This document shows, one piece after another, positions 8,391 through 15,635 of a stretch of DNA of 64,000 nucleotides; position 1 is the stretch's first letter; each line of letters begins with the position of its first letter. A program made the translations under genes and the position numbers. The notes under the pieces are model-generated. The model did not search any database. It was not told the origin of the DNA and saw only the letters and a list, made by a program, of their open reading frames with translations. The stretch is from Streptomyces sp. LUP47B (GTDB lineage: Bacteria > Actinomycetota > Actinomycetes > Streptomycetales > Streptomycetaceae): contig NZ_MJAH01000013.1 of the NCBI RefSeq assembly GCF_001746295.1, positions 248,512 to 312,511 on the forward strand, written 5' to 3'.

Positions 8391-9503
8391 ATGGCAGACC
8401 TCCAGGACGAACTGCCCCCCACGGCCGAGGTGGGAGAGCTGCCCCGGCTCTTCGAGGCTGTGCCGGAGCTGTACACCCCCGTCTCCGATCCGGACAGCGA
8501 GCCTTTGGACCGTGCCCGCGCGATCCTTGCCGCGCACCCCGTCGCCGACGGCTACAGCGGACTGCCCTGGGCCCTGAGACACCTGCCCTGGTTCGACCTG
8601 GAGGTCGGCGAGAGCGCCGTGGACACGGATGTGCCCAGGCTCAGGGAGGGCCACGTCGGCGCCCTGATGTGGTCGCTGCACCTGCCCGAGGGGCTCGACG
8701 GGGACCGTGCCGTCGGCGCCACCCTGGAACAGCTCGACCTGGTGAAGACGGTCGTACGGAATCACCCGGAGGGGCTGCGGCTGGCCTGCACCGCCGGACA
8801 GACCACCGACGCCCGCAACTGCGGCCGCGTCGCCGTGCTGCTCGGCCCCGCCGGAGCCGCCGCCCTCGGCGACTCGCTCGGCATCCTGCGCTCCCTGCAC
8901 ACCCTCGGCCTGCGCGTCCTCACCCTGTCCGGGGTGTCCTGGGCGAGCGAGGCGGGGCTCACCCGGTTCGGTGAGGAGGTGCTGCGCGAGATGAACCGGC
9001 TCGGAGTCCTCGCCGATCTCTCCGGTGCCTCCGAGACCACCGTCCGGCGGACCCTGGCGGTGGCCAAGGCGCCCGTGCTCTTCACCCGCTCCGCCGCCCG
9101 CGCCCTGCGCCCCCACCCGGCCAACCTTCCCGACGACCTGCTCGTCGAGCTGGGCGCCGCCCGGGGCCTGTGCATGGTGCCGCTGACCGCCGAGCAGACC
9201 GGCCCGACGGTCCGGGACGTCGCCGACCACCTCGACCACCTGCGCGCGGTCGCGGGCGCCGAGTCCGTGGGCCTGTCCGGCACCTACGACGCCGGCATCG
9301 CCCACCCCCAGGAGCTCGACGACGCCGCCTGCTATCCCCACCTCGTCGCCGAGCTGCTGCGCCGCGGCTGGGAGGAGGCCGACCTCGCGCTGCTGACCTG
9401 GGGCAACGTCCAGCGGGTGCTGCGCGAGTCCGACTTCACCGCACGAGCGGCACAGCTACGACGCGAGCCGTCGACGGCGAAGATCGCCGAGCTCGGCGGG
9501 TAG
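8391..9503 (+). CDS. M19 dipeptidase paralogue lacking the metal site (pseudoenzyme)
   Basis: This 370-residue protein aligns along its length with the active dipeptidase upstream, but every metal-ligand position is substituted. HND is now YSG (Y55, G57). MGAEGG is LGPAGA. DLSH is DLSG. FSHSS is FTRSA. GGDYDG is SGTYDA. The frame is intact, codon usage is like its neighbours, and the RBS is CGGAG before ATG 8391, so it appears maintained under selection. A non-catalytic or binding role is inferred. The two genes flank the OYE relic, which suggests a duplication followed by rearrangement. Confidence 0.85.
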   Translation: MADLQDELPPTAEVGELPRLFEAVPELYTPVSDPDSEPLDRARAILAAHPVADGYSGLPWALRHLPWFDLEVGESAVDTDVPRLREGHVGALMWSLHLPEGLDGDRAVGATLEQLDLVKTVVRNHPEGLRLACTAGQTTDARNCGRVAVLLGPAGAAALGDSLGILRSLHTLGLRVLTLSGVSWASEAGLTRFGEEVLREMNRLGVLADLSGASETTVRRTLAVAKAPVLFTRSAARALRPHPANLPDDLLVELGAARGLCMVPLTAEQTGPTVRDVADHLDHLRAVAGAESVGLSGTYDAGIAHPQELDDAACYPHLVAELLRRGWEEADLALLTWGNVQRVLRESDFTARAAQLRREPSTAKIAELGG

Positions 9504-9557
9504 CCCGCGGTGCCGGAAATCGCCGAGCTCGACGGATGGTCAGCGGCGCGGCGCGCG

Positions 9558-9941
9558 CTACACCGGGTCGATCCGGCAGAGGCAGAAGGGGTGGCCCGCC
9601 GGGTCCGCGTACACCCGGAAGTCCTCCTTGTCCTCCGCGTGCAGCGGCCGTCCGCCCAGCTCCAGCACCCGGGCCTCGGCCGCGTCGATCTCCTCCCAGG
9701 TGGTCCCGCCGTCGAAGTCGAGGTGGAACTGCTGGGAGTTGCGGTCCGCCCGCGGCCACTCCGGCGGGGTGAGCCCCGGTGCGCTCTGGAAGGCCAGCCG
9801 GGGGCCGCCGGGCACGCGCAGGACCACCCACTCGGGGTCGTCGTCCTCCGGGGTGCCGCCCACGATCCCGGCGTAGAAACGGGCGAGCGCGCGGGGATCG
9901 GGGCAGTCGATCACGACGGAACGGAAGCGTGCGACAGTCAC
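9558..9941 (-). CDS. VOC-family (glyoxalase/bleomycin-resistance fold) protein
   Basis: This 127-residue protein is made of two beta-alpha-beta-beta-beta modules typical of the vicinal-oxygen-chelate superfamily (VVIDCPDPRALARFYAGIVGG at the start, FRVYADPAGHPFCLC at the end). Start GTG 9941 is preceded by an ideal GAAGGAG. It is a close tandem paralogue of the next upstream gene (about 28 bp away) and shares the HPFCLC end. Members of this subfamily are usually hypothetical; no substrate can be assigned. The pair may be controlled from the region upstream of 10329. Confidence 0.85.
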   Translation of the reverse strand: MTVARFRSVVIDCPDPRALARFYAGIVGGTPEDDDPEWVVLRVPGGPRLAFQSAPGLTPPEWPRADRNSQQFHLDFDGGTTWEEIDAAEARVLELGGRPLHAEDKEDFRVYADPAGHPFCLCRIDPV

Positions 9942-9969
9942 GAGAGCTCCTTCTGGTTCGACCGGCGGT

Positions 9970-10329
9970 TCAGCAGGCGCAGAGACAGAACGGGTGCCCC
10001 GCCGGGTCCGCGTACACACGGAAGGTGCGGGAGCGGTCCTCGGCGTCCAGCGGCTTCGCCCCGAGCGCCAGCACCTCCTTCTCGGCCGCGTCCAGGTCCT
10101 CGACGGTCAGGTCCAGGTGGAACTGCTGCGAGGCGTCGGGGGCGGGCCACTTCGGCGGTACGAAACCGGGGGCGGCCTGGAAGGCCAGCGACGGTCCGCC
10201 GGGGGTCCTGAGGTCCACCCAGTCCCCCTCGCCCTCGACACTGCCGCCGAGGACACCGGCGTAGAAACCGGCGAGCGCGCGGGGGTCCGGACAGTCCAGC
10301 ACGACGACTCCGAGTTCGGCGATGGCCAT
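9970..10329 (-). CDS. VOC-family protein, tandem paralogue
   Basis: This 119-residue VOC-fold protein is strongly similar to the downstream neighbour (VVLDCPDPRALAGFYAGVLGG; SQQFHLDL; FRVYADPAGHPFCLC). The start ATG 10329 has a consensus AAGGAGG. It is first in a two-gene operon divergent from the CGNR-type regulator, with GGTAACC repeats between them. Function is unknown; small-molecule binding, resistance or isomerase roles are all possible for this fold. Confidence 0.85.
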   Translation of the reverse strand: MAIAELGVVVLDCPDPRALAGFYAGVLGGSVEGEGDWVDLRTPGGPSLAFQAAPGFVPPKWPAPDASQQFHLDLTVEDLDAAEKEVLALGAKPLDAEDRSRTFRVYADPAGHPFCLCAC

Positions 10330-10348
10330 GGCTTCCTCCTTGAAGCGG

Positions 10349-10410
10349 GGTTACCTGTAGGACCGGGTAACCAGTAACCGTTACCGCATGCTCCCGTATT
10401 GGAGGTAACC
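10349..10410. promoter_or_regulatory. Cluster of GGTAACC-type repeats (candidate operator) between VOC genes and CGNR regulator
   Basis: Within 62 bp there are GGTTACC (10349-10355), GGTAACC (10366-10372), the palindrome GTAAC-c-GTTAC (10374-10384) and GGTAACC (10404-10410). Such reiteration in a divergent promoter region is typical of a regulator-binding array. The adjacent CGNR-type protein is the natural candidate to bind it; that link is inference. Confidence 0.55.
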
Positions 10411-10446
10411 TCGCAAGGGGATTCACTAGCTAGGTAGCGTGCAGCC

Positions 10447-10956
10447 ATGAGTGAGCGATCGCCCGCGCCCGGGGGGCTTGACCTGGTCCAGACCCTGGTC
10501 AACACGGTGGATCTGGAGTCGGGCGCCGATTCGCTGGACACGGCGGAGGGGCGGGCGCGCTTCGGGATCGCCGAGGGCGAGGTCGCGGGGGCCCGCGAGC
10601 TGCGGGAGTCGCTGCGGGTCGCCCTGCTGGCTCACGCGGGGCATCCGCCGCATCGCGCGGTGACACCGCTGGGGGAGTTGCTGGCGGCGGCGCCCCTGGT
10701 CCTGACGGTGGCCGCGTCGGACGGCTCGGCCGCCCTCGCCCCCGCCGACCCCCGCCCGCTCCTCTCCCGTGTCGCCGCCGCCGTCGCGGAGTCACTGATC
10801 GCCGGCACCTGGATGCGCCTGAAGGCCTGCGAGGCGGCGGACTGCCACTGGGCGTACTACGACCGCAGCCCGGCGGGCCGGGGACGCTGGTGCTCCATGC
10901 AGGTGTGCGGGGCGCGGGCGAAGATGCGGAGGTATCGGGGGAAGGGAGCGCCGTAG
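10447..10956 (+). CDS. ABATE/CGNR zinc-finger domain transcription regulator
   Basis: This 169-residue protein has the two-part architecture of the family: an N-terminal ABATE-like ligand-sensing region (about 10-115) and a C-terminal treble-clef zinc finger with cysteines in LKACEAADCHWAYYD and WCSMQVCGARAKMRRYR. The usual CGNR signature reads CGAR here, with the four Cys and the basic end retained. It is transcribed divergently from the two VOC genes, which are its likely targets. The start ATG 10447 has no strong RBS, so a leaderless transcript is possible. Confidence 0.85.
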   Translation: MSERSPAPGGLDLVQTLVNTVDLESGADSLDTAEGRARFGIAEGEVAGARELRESLRVALLAHAGHPPHRAVTPLGELLAAAPLVLTVAASDGSAALAPADPRPLLSRVAAAVAESLIAGTWMRLKACEAADCHWAYYDRSPAGRGRWCSMQVCGARAKMRRYRGKGAP

Positions 10957-10959
10957 GGA

Positions 10960-11030
10960 GCGGCGCCGGTCGCGCCCGCGCGGAGCCGCACGGGCGCGGG
11001 GAACTGCGCGACCGGCCACGACGGCGCCGC
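10960..11030. terminator. Large imperfect inverted repeat between convergent genes, containing intergenic repeat copy 3
   Basis: GCGGCGCC at 10960-10967 pairs with GGCGCCGC at 11023-11030, and the inner GGTCGCGC pairs with GCGCGACC, forming a bulged stem. It lies between the regulator and the cupredoxin gene, where both need termination. The interior holds GGGCGCGGGGAACTGCGCGA (10992-11011), the third copy of the streptomycete repeat. Confidence 0.55.
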
Positions 11031-11037
11031 ACCCGAC

Positions 11038-11736
11038 CTACACGCCCTCCTCTCCTCCCCGCGGAGTCGAAGCCGCGGCCCGCGACCCCACCAGCAGCAG
11101 GCACAGCACCGCGACCCCCGCGACCAGACCGGCCAGGACCAGCAGCGGATCCAGCGGCCGGGCCGTGGACGCGGCCGCCTGGGTCGCGGCCGGCTGCGCC
11201 GCCTGCGAGACCTGCGGCGACGGCGCCGTCTGCGGTACGGCGGCCTGGGACGCCGTGGGTGAGGGCGACGAGCCGGCCCGGGTCGCCGCGGGGCCGCGGC
11301 TCGTCGTCATGCCCGGCATCGTCGAGTGCTGCCGCTGACTCGTGGACGGCTGCGTGTGCTCGTGCTGCGTCGGTGCCGCCGGGGTCGGAGCGGGAGCCGC
11401 CGCCCGGACCGTGATGCCCGCCGTCATGTCCGGGTGGACCGTGCAGACGTAGCCGTAGGCTCCGGCCGTGGTGAACGTGAAGCTCCAGCTCTGGCCCTTG
11501 TTCAGCATGGGGGAGTGGATGGAGAGCGGGCCCGAGGTGGTCTTCACGTCGTGCGGAGCGGTGTCGTAGTTGGTCCACGTCACCGTGGACCCGGCGGGCA
11601 CGCTCAAGCTCGCCGGCGAGAACGCGTATCCCTTCATCGCCACCTGGAATGTCGCGGCCGACGCCTCGTGGCCGTACGGCAGCATCCCCAGGGCGAGCAG
11701 CGCGAGCACCGCCGCGGCCCGCAGCAGCCCCCTCAT
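11038..11736 (-). CDS. Membrane-anchored cupredoxin (plastocyanin-like)
   Basis: This 232-residue exported copper protein begins with a signal peptide (about 1-28, ending EASA). The cupredoxin domain at about 28-112 has type-1 copper ligands H62 (APHDV), C98, H101 and M104 (YVCTVHPDM). A Pro/Thr/Ser/Gln-rich stalk of about 85 residues follows, with His and Met scattered in it, then a C-terminal membrane helix (about 198-216) and short tail. ATG 11736 overlaps the stop of the YceI-like gene (ATGA), so the two are coupled. It may shuttle electrons or bind copper at the outer membrane face. Confidence 0.88.
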   Translation of the reverse strand: MRGLLRAAAVLALLALGMLPYGHEASAATFQVAMKGYAFSPASLSVPAGSTVTWTNYDTAPHDVKTTSGPLSIHSPMLNKGQSWSFTFTTAGAYGYVCTVHPDMTAGITVRAAAPAPTPAAPTQHEHTQPSTSQRQHSTMPGMTTSRGPAATRAGSSPSPTASQAAVPQTAPSPQVSQAAQPAATQAAASTARPLDPLLVLAGLVAGVAVLCLLLVGSRAAASTPRGGEEGV

Positions 11737-12191
11737 GCGAACTCCGCCGCGACGAGCAGCCTGAGGCGCGTGGCCGGAATCCGCCACGGCAGCCGGAACC
11801 CGGTGGCCCGGCGCAGCAGCCGGTACGGCAGCTTGGCCGCGCCCACGACGAGCAGCCGGTCCTCGTCGCGCTCGACCACCCGCAGCCGCAGCAGGACGGG
11901 GAAGGCGACGCCGTTCAGGGCGAGGTCGCCGGTGAGCTGGAGCCGGTCGCCGGGCAGGGTGTCGACCTGCCCGGAGGTGAGGACGGCCCGCAGCTCACGG
12001 TCGTCGAACTCGAAGCGGAACGAGGGCTGCCCGGCGTCCTGGGACGTCTCCATGGACGCCTCGGCGAGCGGCACCCGCCGTCGCCGCAGCGGCAACGGCC
12101 CGTACCAGGCGGTGAGTTCGGCGAGGGAGCGGCCGGGGGCCACGGTGTGGCGCTGGGGCGGAGGAACGGTGGGCAGGGTGACGGTTGTCAT
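11733..12191 (-). CDS. YceI-like domain protein
   Basis: This 152-residue protein resembles the YceI lipocalin-like family in its central part (FRFEFDDRELRA, then GDRLQLTGDLALNGVAFPVLLRLRV, the recurring family pattern of a beta-hairpin rich barrel). It lacks a clear signal peptide, although many YceI proteins are exported. RBS AAGGAG precedes ATG 12191. It is first in a two-gene operon with a cupredoxin. YceI proteins bind isoprenoid or lipid ligands, and some act with copper or redox systems; a specific role here is inference. Family assignment is moderately sure. Confidence 0.6.
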   Translation of the reverse strand: MTTVTLPTVPPPQRHTVAPGRSLAELTAWYGPLPLRRRRVPLAEASMETSQDAGQPSFRFEFDDRELRAVLTSGQVDTLPGDRLQLTGDLALNGVAFPVLLRLRVVERDEDRLLVVGAAKLPYRLLRRATGFRLPWRIPATRLRLLVAAEFA

Positions 12192-12247
12192 CCCGAACTC
12201 CTTGGAAAGCGGTTCCCGAAATGTGGCGGGGGTGTGGAGAATGGGGC

Positions 12248-12294
12248 GTGGACGCCGCTCCGGCCGGCTGAGCCCCGGCCGGAGCGGCGTCCAC
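12248..12294. terminator. Perfect 20-bp hairpin terminator
   Basis: The arms 12248-12267 and 12275-12294 (GTGGACGCCGCTCCGGCCGG and its exact complement) enclose a seven-base loop. It follows the stop of the repeat-bearing cupredoxin and precedes the YceI-like gene, so it separates two copper transcription units. Confidence 0.88.
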
Positions 12295-12310
12295 CCTTGC
12301 GCGGGACGTG

Positions 12311-13342
12311 TCAGCAGCTGGCGGTGAGGAAGTCCGTGGTCGGCTTGAGCATGTGCCCGGCCCAGACGGTGTGCATCTTCACGTAGCTGTCGGTGTCGAG
12401 CAGGTCGGTGACCTGCTGTCCGAGCGATTCCTCCAGGTGTGCCGAGTAGATGTGCTGGAGCAGCACGGTGAGGGTGTCGTCGGCCACCGAACCGCCGTCA
12501 CTGACGGCCGGCTTGAGGATGGACTCGATCCACACCGTGTGCATCTTGAGGTACGAGTCGAGCGCCAGCGCGTCCTGCACCTGCTGGCCCGGCGACTCCT
12601 CCAGGTGTGCCGCGTAGAGGTGCTGGAGGATCGGCAGCAACTCGTTGTTGATGCTGGCGCACTGCTCGCCGGAGCCGGAGCCGCCACCGGAGGTCGGCGT
12701 GGCCGTCGGGGTCGCGGTGGGCGTGCCGGTGGGCGGCGTCGAGGTGGGGGTGGCCGTCGGAGTGGCCGTGGGCATGGGCATGCCGGTCGGCGTCGCGGTC
12801 GGGGTGGGCGTGGGCGACGTACCGCCACCGCCACCGCCACCGGACGCGGCGACGACCTTCACGGACGACACCATGTCCGGGTGCACCGCGCAGTAGTACT
12901 CGTACGTCCCCACCTTGGTGAAGGTGTACGACCACGACTGGCCCTGCTTCAGGGTCCCCGAGTCGAAGGCCACCGGGGCCTTGGTCGTGGTGACCGTGTG
13001 CGGTGCGCTGTCGTGGTTGGTCCACTGGACGGTCTGGCCGGCCTCGACGACGAGCTGCTTACCGTCGCCGAACTTGTAGCTCATGATGTCGACCTGGTAG
13101 TCCGGCTTGGCAGCCGCGGCGGGCTGGACCTCGGCAGCGGCGGCAGCGGGCGCCTGAGCCGCGCCCGCGGTCTGCTGCGAGGAATTGGTGGAACCCGACG
13201 CCGCGTTCAGCAGTCCGAGGCTGAGCACGGCCGCGAGTGCCGCACCGAGCCCCACGAACAGCAGGGACCGGCCCCCGGACCTACCGGCCTTGGCCGTCGG
13301 CGGCTGGAGCCGCCGTTCGCCGGTCTCATCGCTTCTTTTCAC
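12311..13342 (-). CDS. Cupredoxin fused to two copies of a His-rich C-terminal repeat
   Basis: This 343-residue exported protein has a membrane anchor or signal segment at about 26-47, an Ala/Pro linker, and a cupredoxin domain at about 82-166 with ligands H115, C151, H154 and M157 (YYCAVHPDM). A Gly run and a TPTATPT low-complexity stalk (about 167-226) follow. Then come two ~43-residue repeats (about 236-278 and 293-335) sharing LQHxYxAHLEESxGQQV and DSYxKMHTVW. Each repeat conserves three His and a Glu pair, and Cys228 and Cys343 bracket the repeats. GTG 13342 has GGAG upstream. I do not recognise the repeat family. It is the last gene of the CopCD operon. Confidence 0.85.
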   Translation of the reverse strand: MKRSDETGERRLQPPTAKAGRSGGRSLLFVGLGAALAAVLSLGLLNAASGSTNSSQQTAGAAQAPAAAAAEVQPAAAAKPDYQVDIMSYKFGDGKQLVVEAGQTVQWTNHDSAPHTVTTTKAPVAFDSGTLKQGQSWSYTFTKVGTYEYYCAVHPDMVSSVKVVAASGGGGGGGTSPTPTPTATPTGMPMPTATPTATPTSTPPTGTPTATPTATPTSGGGSGSGEQCASINNELLPILQHLYAAHLEESPGQQVQDALALDSYLKMHTVWIESILKPAVSDGGSVADDTLTVLLQHIYSAHLEESLGQQVTDLLDTDSYVKMHTVWAGHMLKPTTDFLTASC

Positions 13343-13384
13343 TTCAACTCCTATTGTTTCCCAGGGAGTTGTTTCCCATGGAGT

Positions 13385-14704
13385 TCAGCGGCCAGGATCG
13401 GCCGTGACCAGCAGACTCGTCACGGCGAGGACGACGAGGACCAGCCCCGTCTCGGCCGCGACCGAGTAACCGAAGGGCCGCACGGTGGCGGCGTCGCCGC
13501 GCAGCAGCACGGCGAGATCGAGGCGGGTGCGCACCCACTGGCGGCTCGCGTACGCGGCCACCAGGACGCTCCCGAGGACAGCTGTCTTGATGAGCAGCAG
13601 ATGCCCGTACGAGGTGTGCAGCAGGGCGCCGTACGACCCCACCACCTGCCAGGCGAGCACCAGCCCGGCGCCGACGATGCCCGTGACGCTCACGGCCGCG
13701 AGCTTCGAGTAGCCCGGCACGACCCGCGCCAGCTCCGCGGCTTGGCGGCGGGGCAGCACGGCCAGCGCGAGCATGGCGAGCCCGCCGATCCACAGGGCGG
13801 CCCCGAGCAGGTGCACGAAGTCGGCGACGGCGCCCCAAGTGGGCTCGCTGCCCTCGGAGTTGTGGCCCGTCATCCCGGTCGTGCGCAGCAGCCCGAAGGT
13901 GACCGCGAGGGCGCCCACCCGCCAGCCCGGAGAGCGGGAGGTGGCCGCGCCGCCCTGGAGCAGCGCGCTGAGCACCACGGCCGCGAGCACCCACATCAGC
14001 CCCCGTGCGGCGAGCACGACGCCGGGTTCGGTGGCCAGGATGTCCGCGTAGGTCGCCGGGCGCAGCGCGTCCCGCAGCCCGCCGAAGGAGGCGTACGCGC
14101 CCTGGAGTCCGACGGCCGCCACGGTCGCCAGCAGCCCGCCCGTCCAGGCGAGCCCCAGCAGCGCCCGGGCCCGCGGTTCGTGGGTGCCGCCCGGCCACAG
14201 CAGCGCGACGAACGCGAGCCCGCCGACGAACAGGGTGAGCGCGAGGTATCCGGCCCAGCGGACGGCGACGAGGCCCTTGCGCACCGAGGGGGACGGTGCG
14301 GGAGCGGCAGCCGGGGCCTCGTCGCCGCCGGTCCTGGTGGCGGCCGTGCCGGCGGTGAAGGCGATCCGGCCGGAGGAGGCGTGCCCGTCCTCCTCGTCCA
14401 CGACGGACCACACGACGGCGAACCTGCCGTCCGCCGGGCTGTTGAGAGCGACCCGCACGACATCCTTCTTCGCCGTGTGCGACACCGGCAGCCGGTCGCC
14501 GTCCACCGTCAGCACCCGTACGTCGGTGAGGTCCACGGCCTCGTCGAAGGTGAGGACGAGGCTTCCGGGCGCCTTCTTCAGGTCGGCCCCGTCCTTGGGG
14601 GAGGAGCTCACCAACCCGGTGTGGGCGGCGGCGGGTTGGACCGCGCCGAACAGGGCGCAGAGCAGGGCGGCGAGGAGGAGCAGGGTCCGGCGCAGTGTCG
14701 TCAC
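13385..14704 (-). CDS. CopC-CopD fusion copper resistance/import protein (YcnJ-like)
   Basis: This 439-residue protein has a signal peptide ending PAAA, so mature CopC would begin with H28 (AHTGLVSSSPKDGADL). The N-terminal His is the known Cu(II) ligand of CopC. The beta-domain (28-120) carries the second His region DEEDGHASSG. From about 145 there are eight or so membrane helices of the CopD family with conserved His (MTGHNSEG, FVHLLGAALWIGGL). Family members move copper across the membrane. GTG 14704 overlaps the stop of the upstream Gly-rich gene. Confidence 0.9.
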   Translation of the reverse strand: MTTLRRTLLLLAALLCALFGAVQPAAAHTGLVSSSPKDGADLKKAPGSLVLTFDEAVDLTDVRVLTVDGDRLPVSHTAKKDVVRVALNSPADGRFAVVWSVVDEEDGHASSGRIAFTAGTAATRTGGDEAPAAAPAPSPSVRKGLVAVRWAGYLALTLFVGGLAFVALLWPGGTHEPRARALLGLAWTGGLLATVAAVGLQGAYASFGGLRDALRPATYADILATEPGVVLAARGLMWVLAAVVLSALLQGGAATSRSPGWRVGALAVTFGLLRTTGMTGHNSEGSEPTWGAVADFVHLLGAALWIGGLAMLALAVLPRRQAAELARVVPGYSKLAAVSVTGIVGAGLVLAWQVVGSYGALLHTSYGHLLLIKTAVLGSVLVAAYASRQWVRTRLDLAVLLRGDAATVRPFGYSVAAETGLVLVVLAVTSLLVTADPGR

Positions 14705-15351
14705 GGGGTCGCCTCCGGCTGCGGGGAGGCGGAGGCGGGGGCGAGGATGCCGCCGAGGAGGCCGGAAGCGGGGGCGAGCCCGACGCAGGGGGAGGCGGTC
14801 GGCGACGGTGAGGGGGTCGCCGCCGGGCCGTCCAGGAGGCCGAGGACGGAGTCGGTGACCCCGACGAGCAGCGGCTGTACGAGCTTGACCTCGCCGTCGG
14901 AGCAGCTGCCCGTGTCCGAGGGGGACGGCGTGGGGGTGGTGGGCCCAGGTGTGGGCGTGGGGGAGCCGGTGCCCGGGACCGGCGTGGTCCCGTGGCCGGA
15001 GTGCCCGCCGCCCTGGCCGCCACCGGAGCCGATGGGGACGGTACCGGTCACCACGCCCCCGCCGCCGTATCCGCCGCCGTACCCGAGGCCTCCGCCGCCT
15101 CCGCCGACTCCGCCGTACGAAGGCAACTCCCCGGATCCCACCGGGGCTTGACCGGTTCCCGGGGAAGTCGTCGCCGGTGCCGTGGCCGCGGGCGGGGTGA
15201 CCGGGGGAGCGGCCTCGGCCGCGCCGGAGGCGGGGGCGCCGATGCCCGACGCGTAGCCCAGCACGATCACCACGGTGCCGACGAGCGCCCCGGCGACCAG
15301 TTCGTCGCGGTGGTCACGCGGGACACCCGTCGCCCTGCGGAACAAGGGCAT
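14701..15351 (-). CDS. Gly/Pro/Thr-rich exported hypothetical protein
   Basis: This 216-residue protein has one N-terminal hydrophobic segment (about 20-38, GALVGTVVIVLGYASG) acting as anchor or signal. Low-complexity sequence follows: an Ala/Pro region, a YGGG-type run (about 78-100) and PTPTPGP stretches. Two short ordered-looking segments remain (about 145-175, containing SCSDGEVKLVQPLL, and a second with a single Cys). I do not recognise a family. It is the first gene of the copper operon and overlaps copCD, so a role in surface copper handling is plausible but only contextual. Confidence 0.75.
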   Translation of the reverse strand: MPLFRRATGVPRDHRDELVAGALVGTVVIVLGYASGIGAPASGAAEAAPPVTPPAATAPATTSPGTGQAPVGSGELPSYGGVGGGGGGLGYGGGYGGGGVVTGTVPIGSGGGQGGGHSGHGTTPVPGTGSPTPTPGPTTPTPSPSDTGSCSDGEVKLVQPLLVGVTDSVLGLLDGPAATPSPSPTASPCVGLAPASGLLGGILAPASASPQPEATP

Positions 15352-15399
15352 GACTCACTCCTGACATGCTCAGCTCAATCCGACCGAAGAACGCGGCCG

Positions 15400-15543
15400 A
15401 TGACGAACAGTGGAGTGGAGGGCGGATTCCGCATCACTACGCACCGGTTAACCGATGGTTGCCTACCTCTCCATTACGAGGTCGTGGTCTGTGAGAACGG
15501 TCGATTCCGCACCGTGCTCGAATGCAAATCGAACTCGTGTTGA
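15400..15543 (+). CDS. Possible 47-residue Cys-containing small protein
   Basis: A short frame from ATG 15400 to TGA 15543 lies in an AT-richer stretch and would encode a peptide with four cysteines (C21, C31, C42, C47), ending RTVLECKSNSC. There is no clear RBS. The region also holds the palindrome CGGTTAACCG (15445-15454) and may simply be the copper operon promoter. It is listed because the composition and ending look peptide-like; the evidence is weak. Confidence 0.25.
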   Translation: MTNSGVEGGFRITTHRLTDGCLPLHYEVVVCENGRFRTVLECKSNSC

Positions 15544-15583
15544 GGATTCCGGGGAGGGCGGGCATATGCCGGGTCGGCGCACG

Positions 15584-15619
15584 ACAGGGCCCCGGCGCTG
15601 GAACACGCCGGGGCCCTGT
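15584..15619. terminator. Hairpin terminator after the UDP-sugar dehydrogenase gene
   Basis: The perfect 14-bp arms 15584-15597 and 15606-15619 (ACAGGGCCCCGGCG) enclose an eight-base loop. It sits 16 bp beyond the stop of the dehydrogenase gene. Confidence 0.85.
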
Positions 15620-15635
15620 ACGACCTGTCCCGGGG

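Noticed and set aside
12660..12860. CRISPR-like or tandem DNA repeats in the GGCGTCGCGGTCGGGGTGGG region
   Set aside because: The repetition is the coding sequence of a TPTATPT stalk in the cupredoxin, not spaced repeats with unique spacers.
12308..15151. A 947-residue plus-strand frame across the copper operon
   Set aside because: It is antisense to genes with recognisable copper motifs and is Arg/Gly/His-rich with no RBS or domain, so it is a shadow of GC-rich coding DNA.
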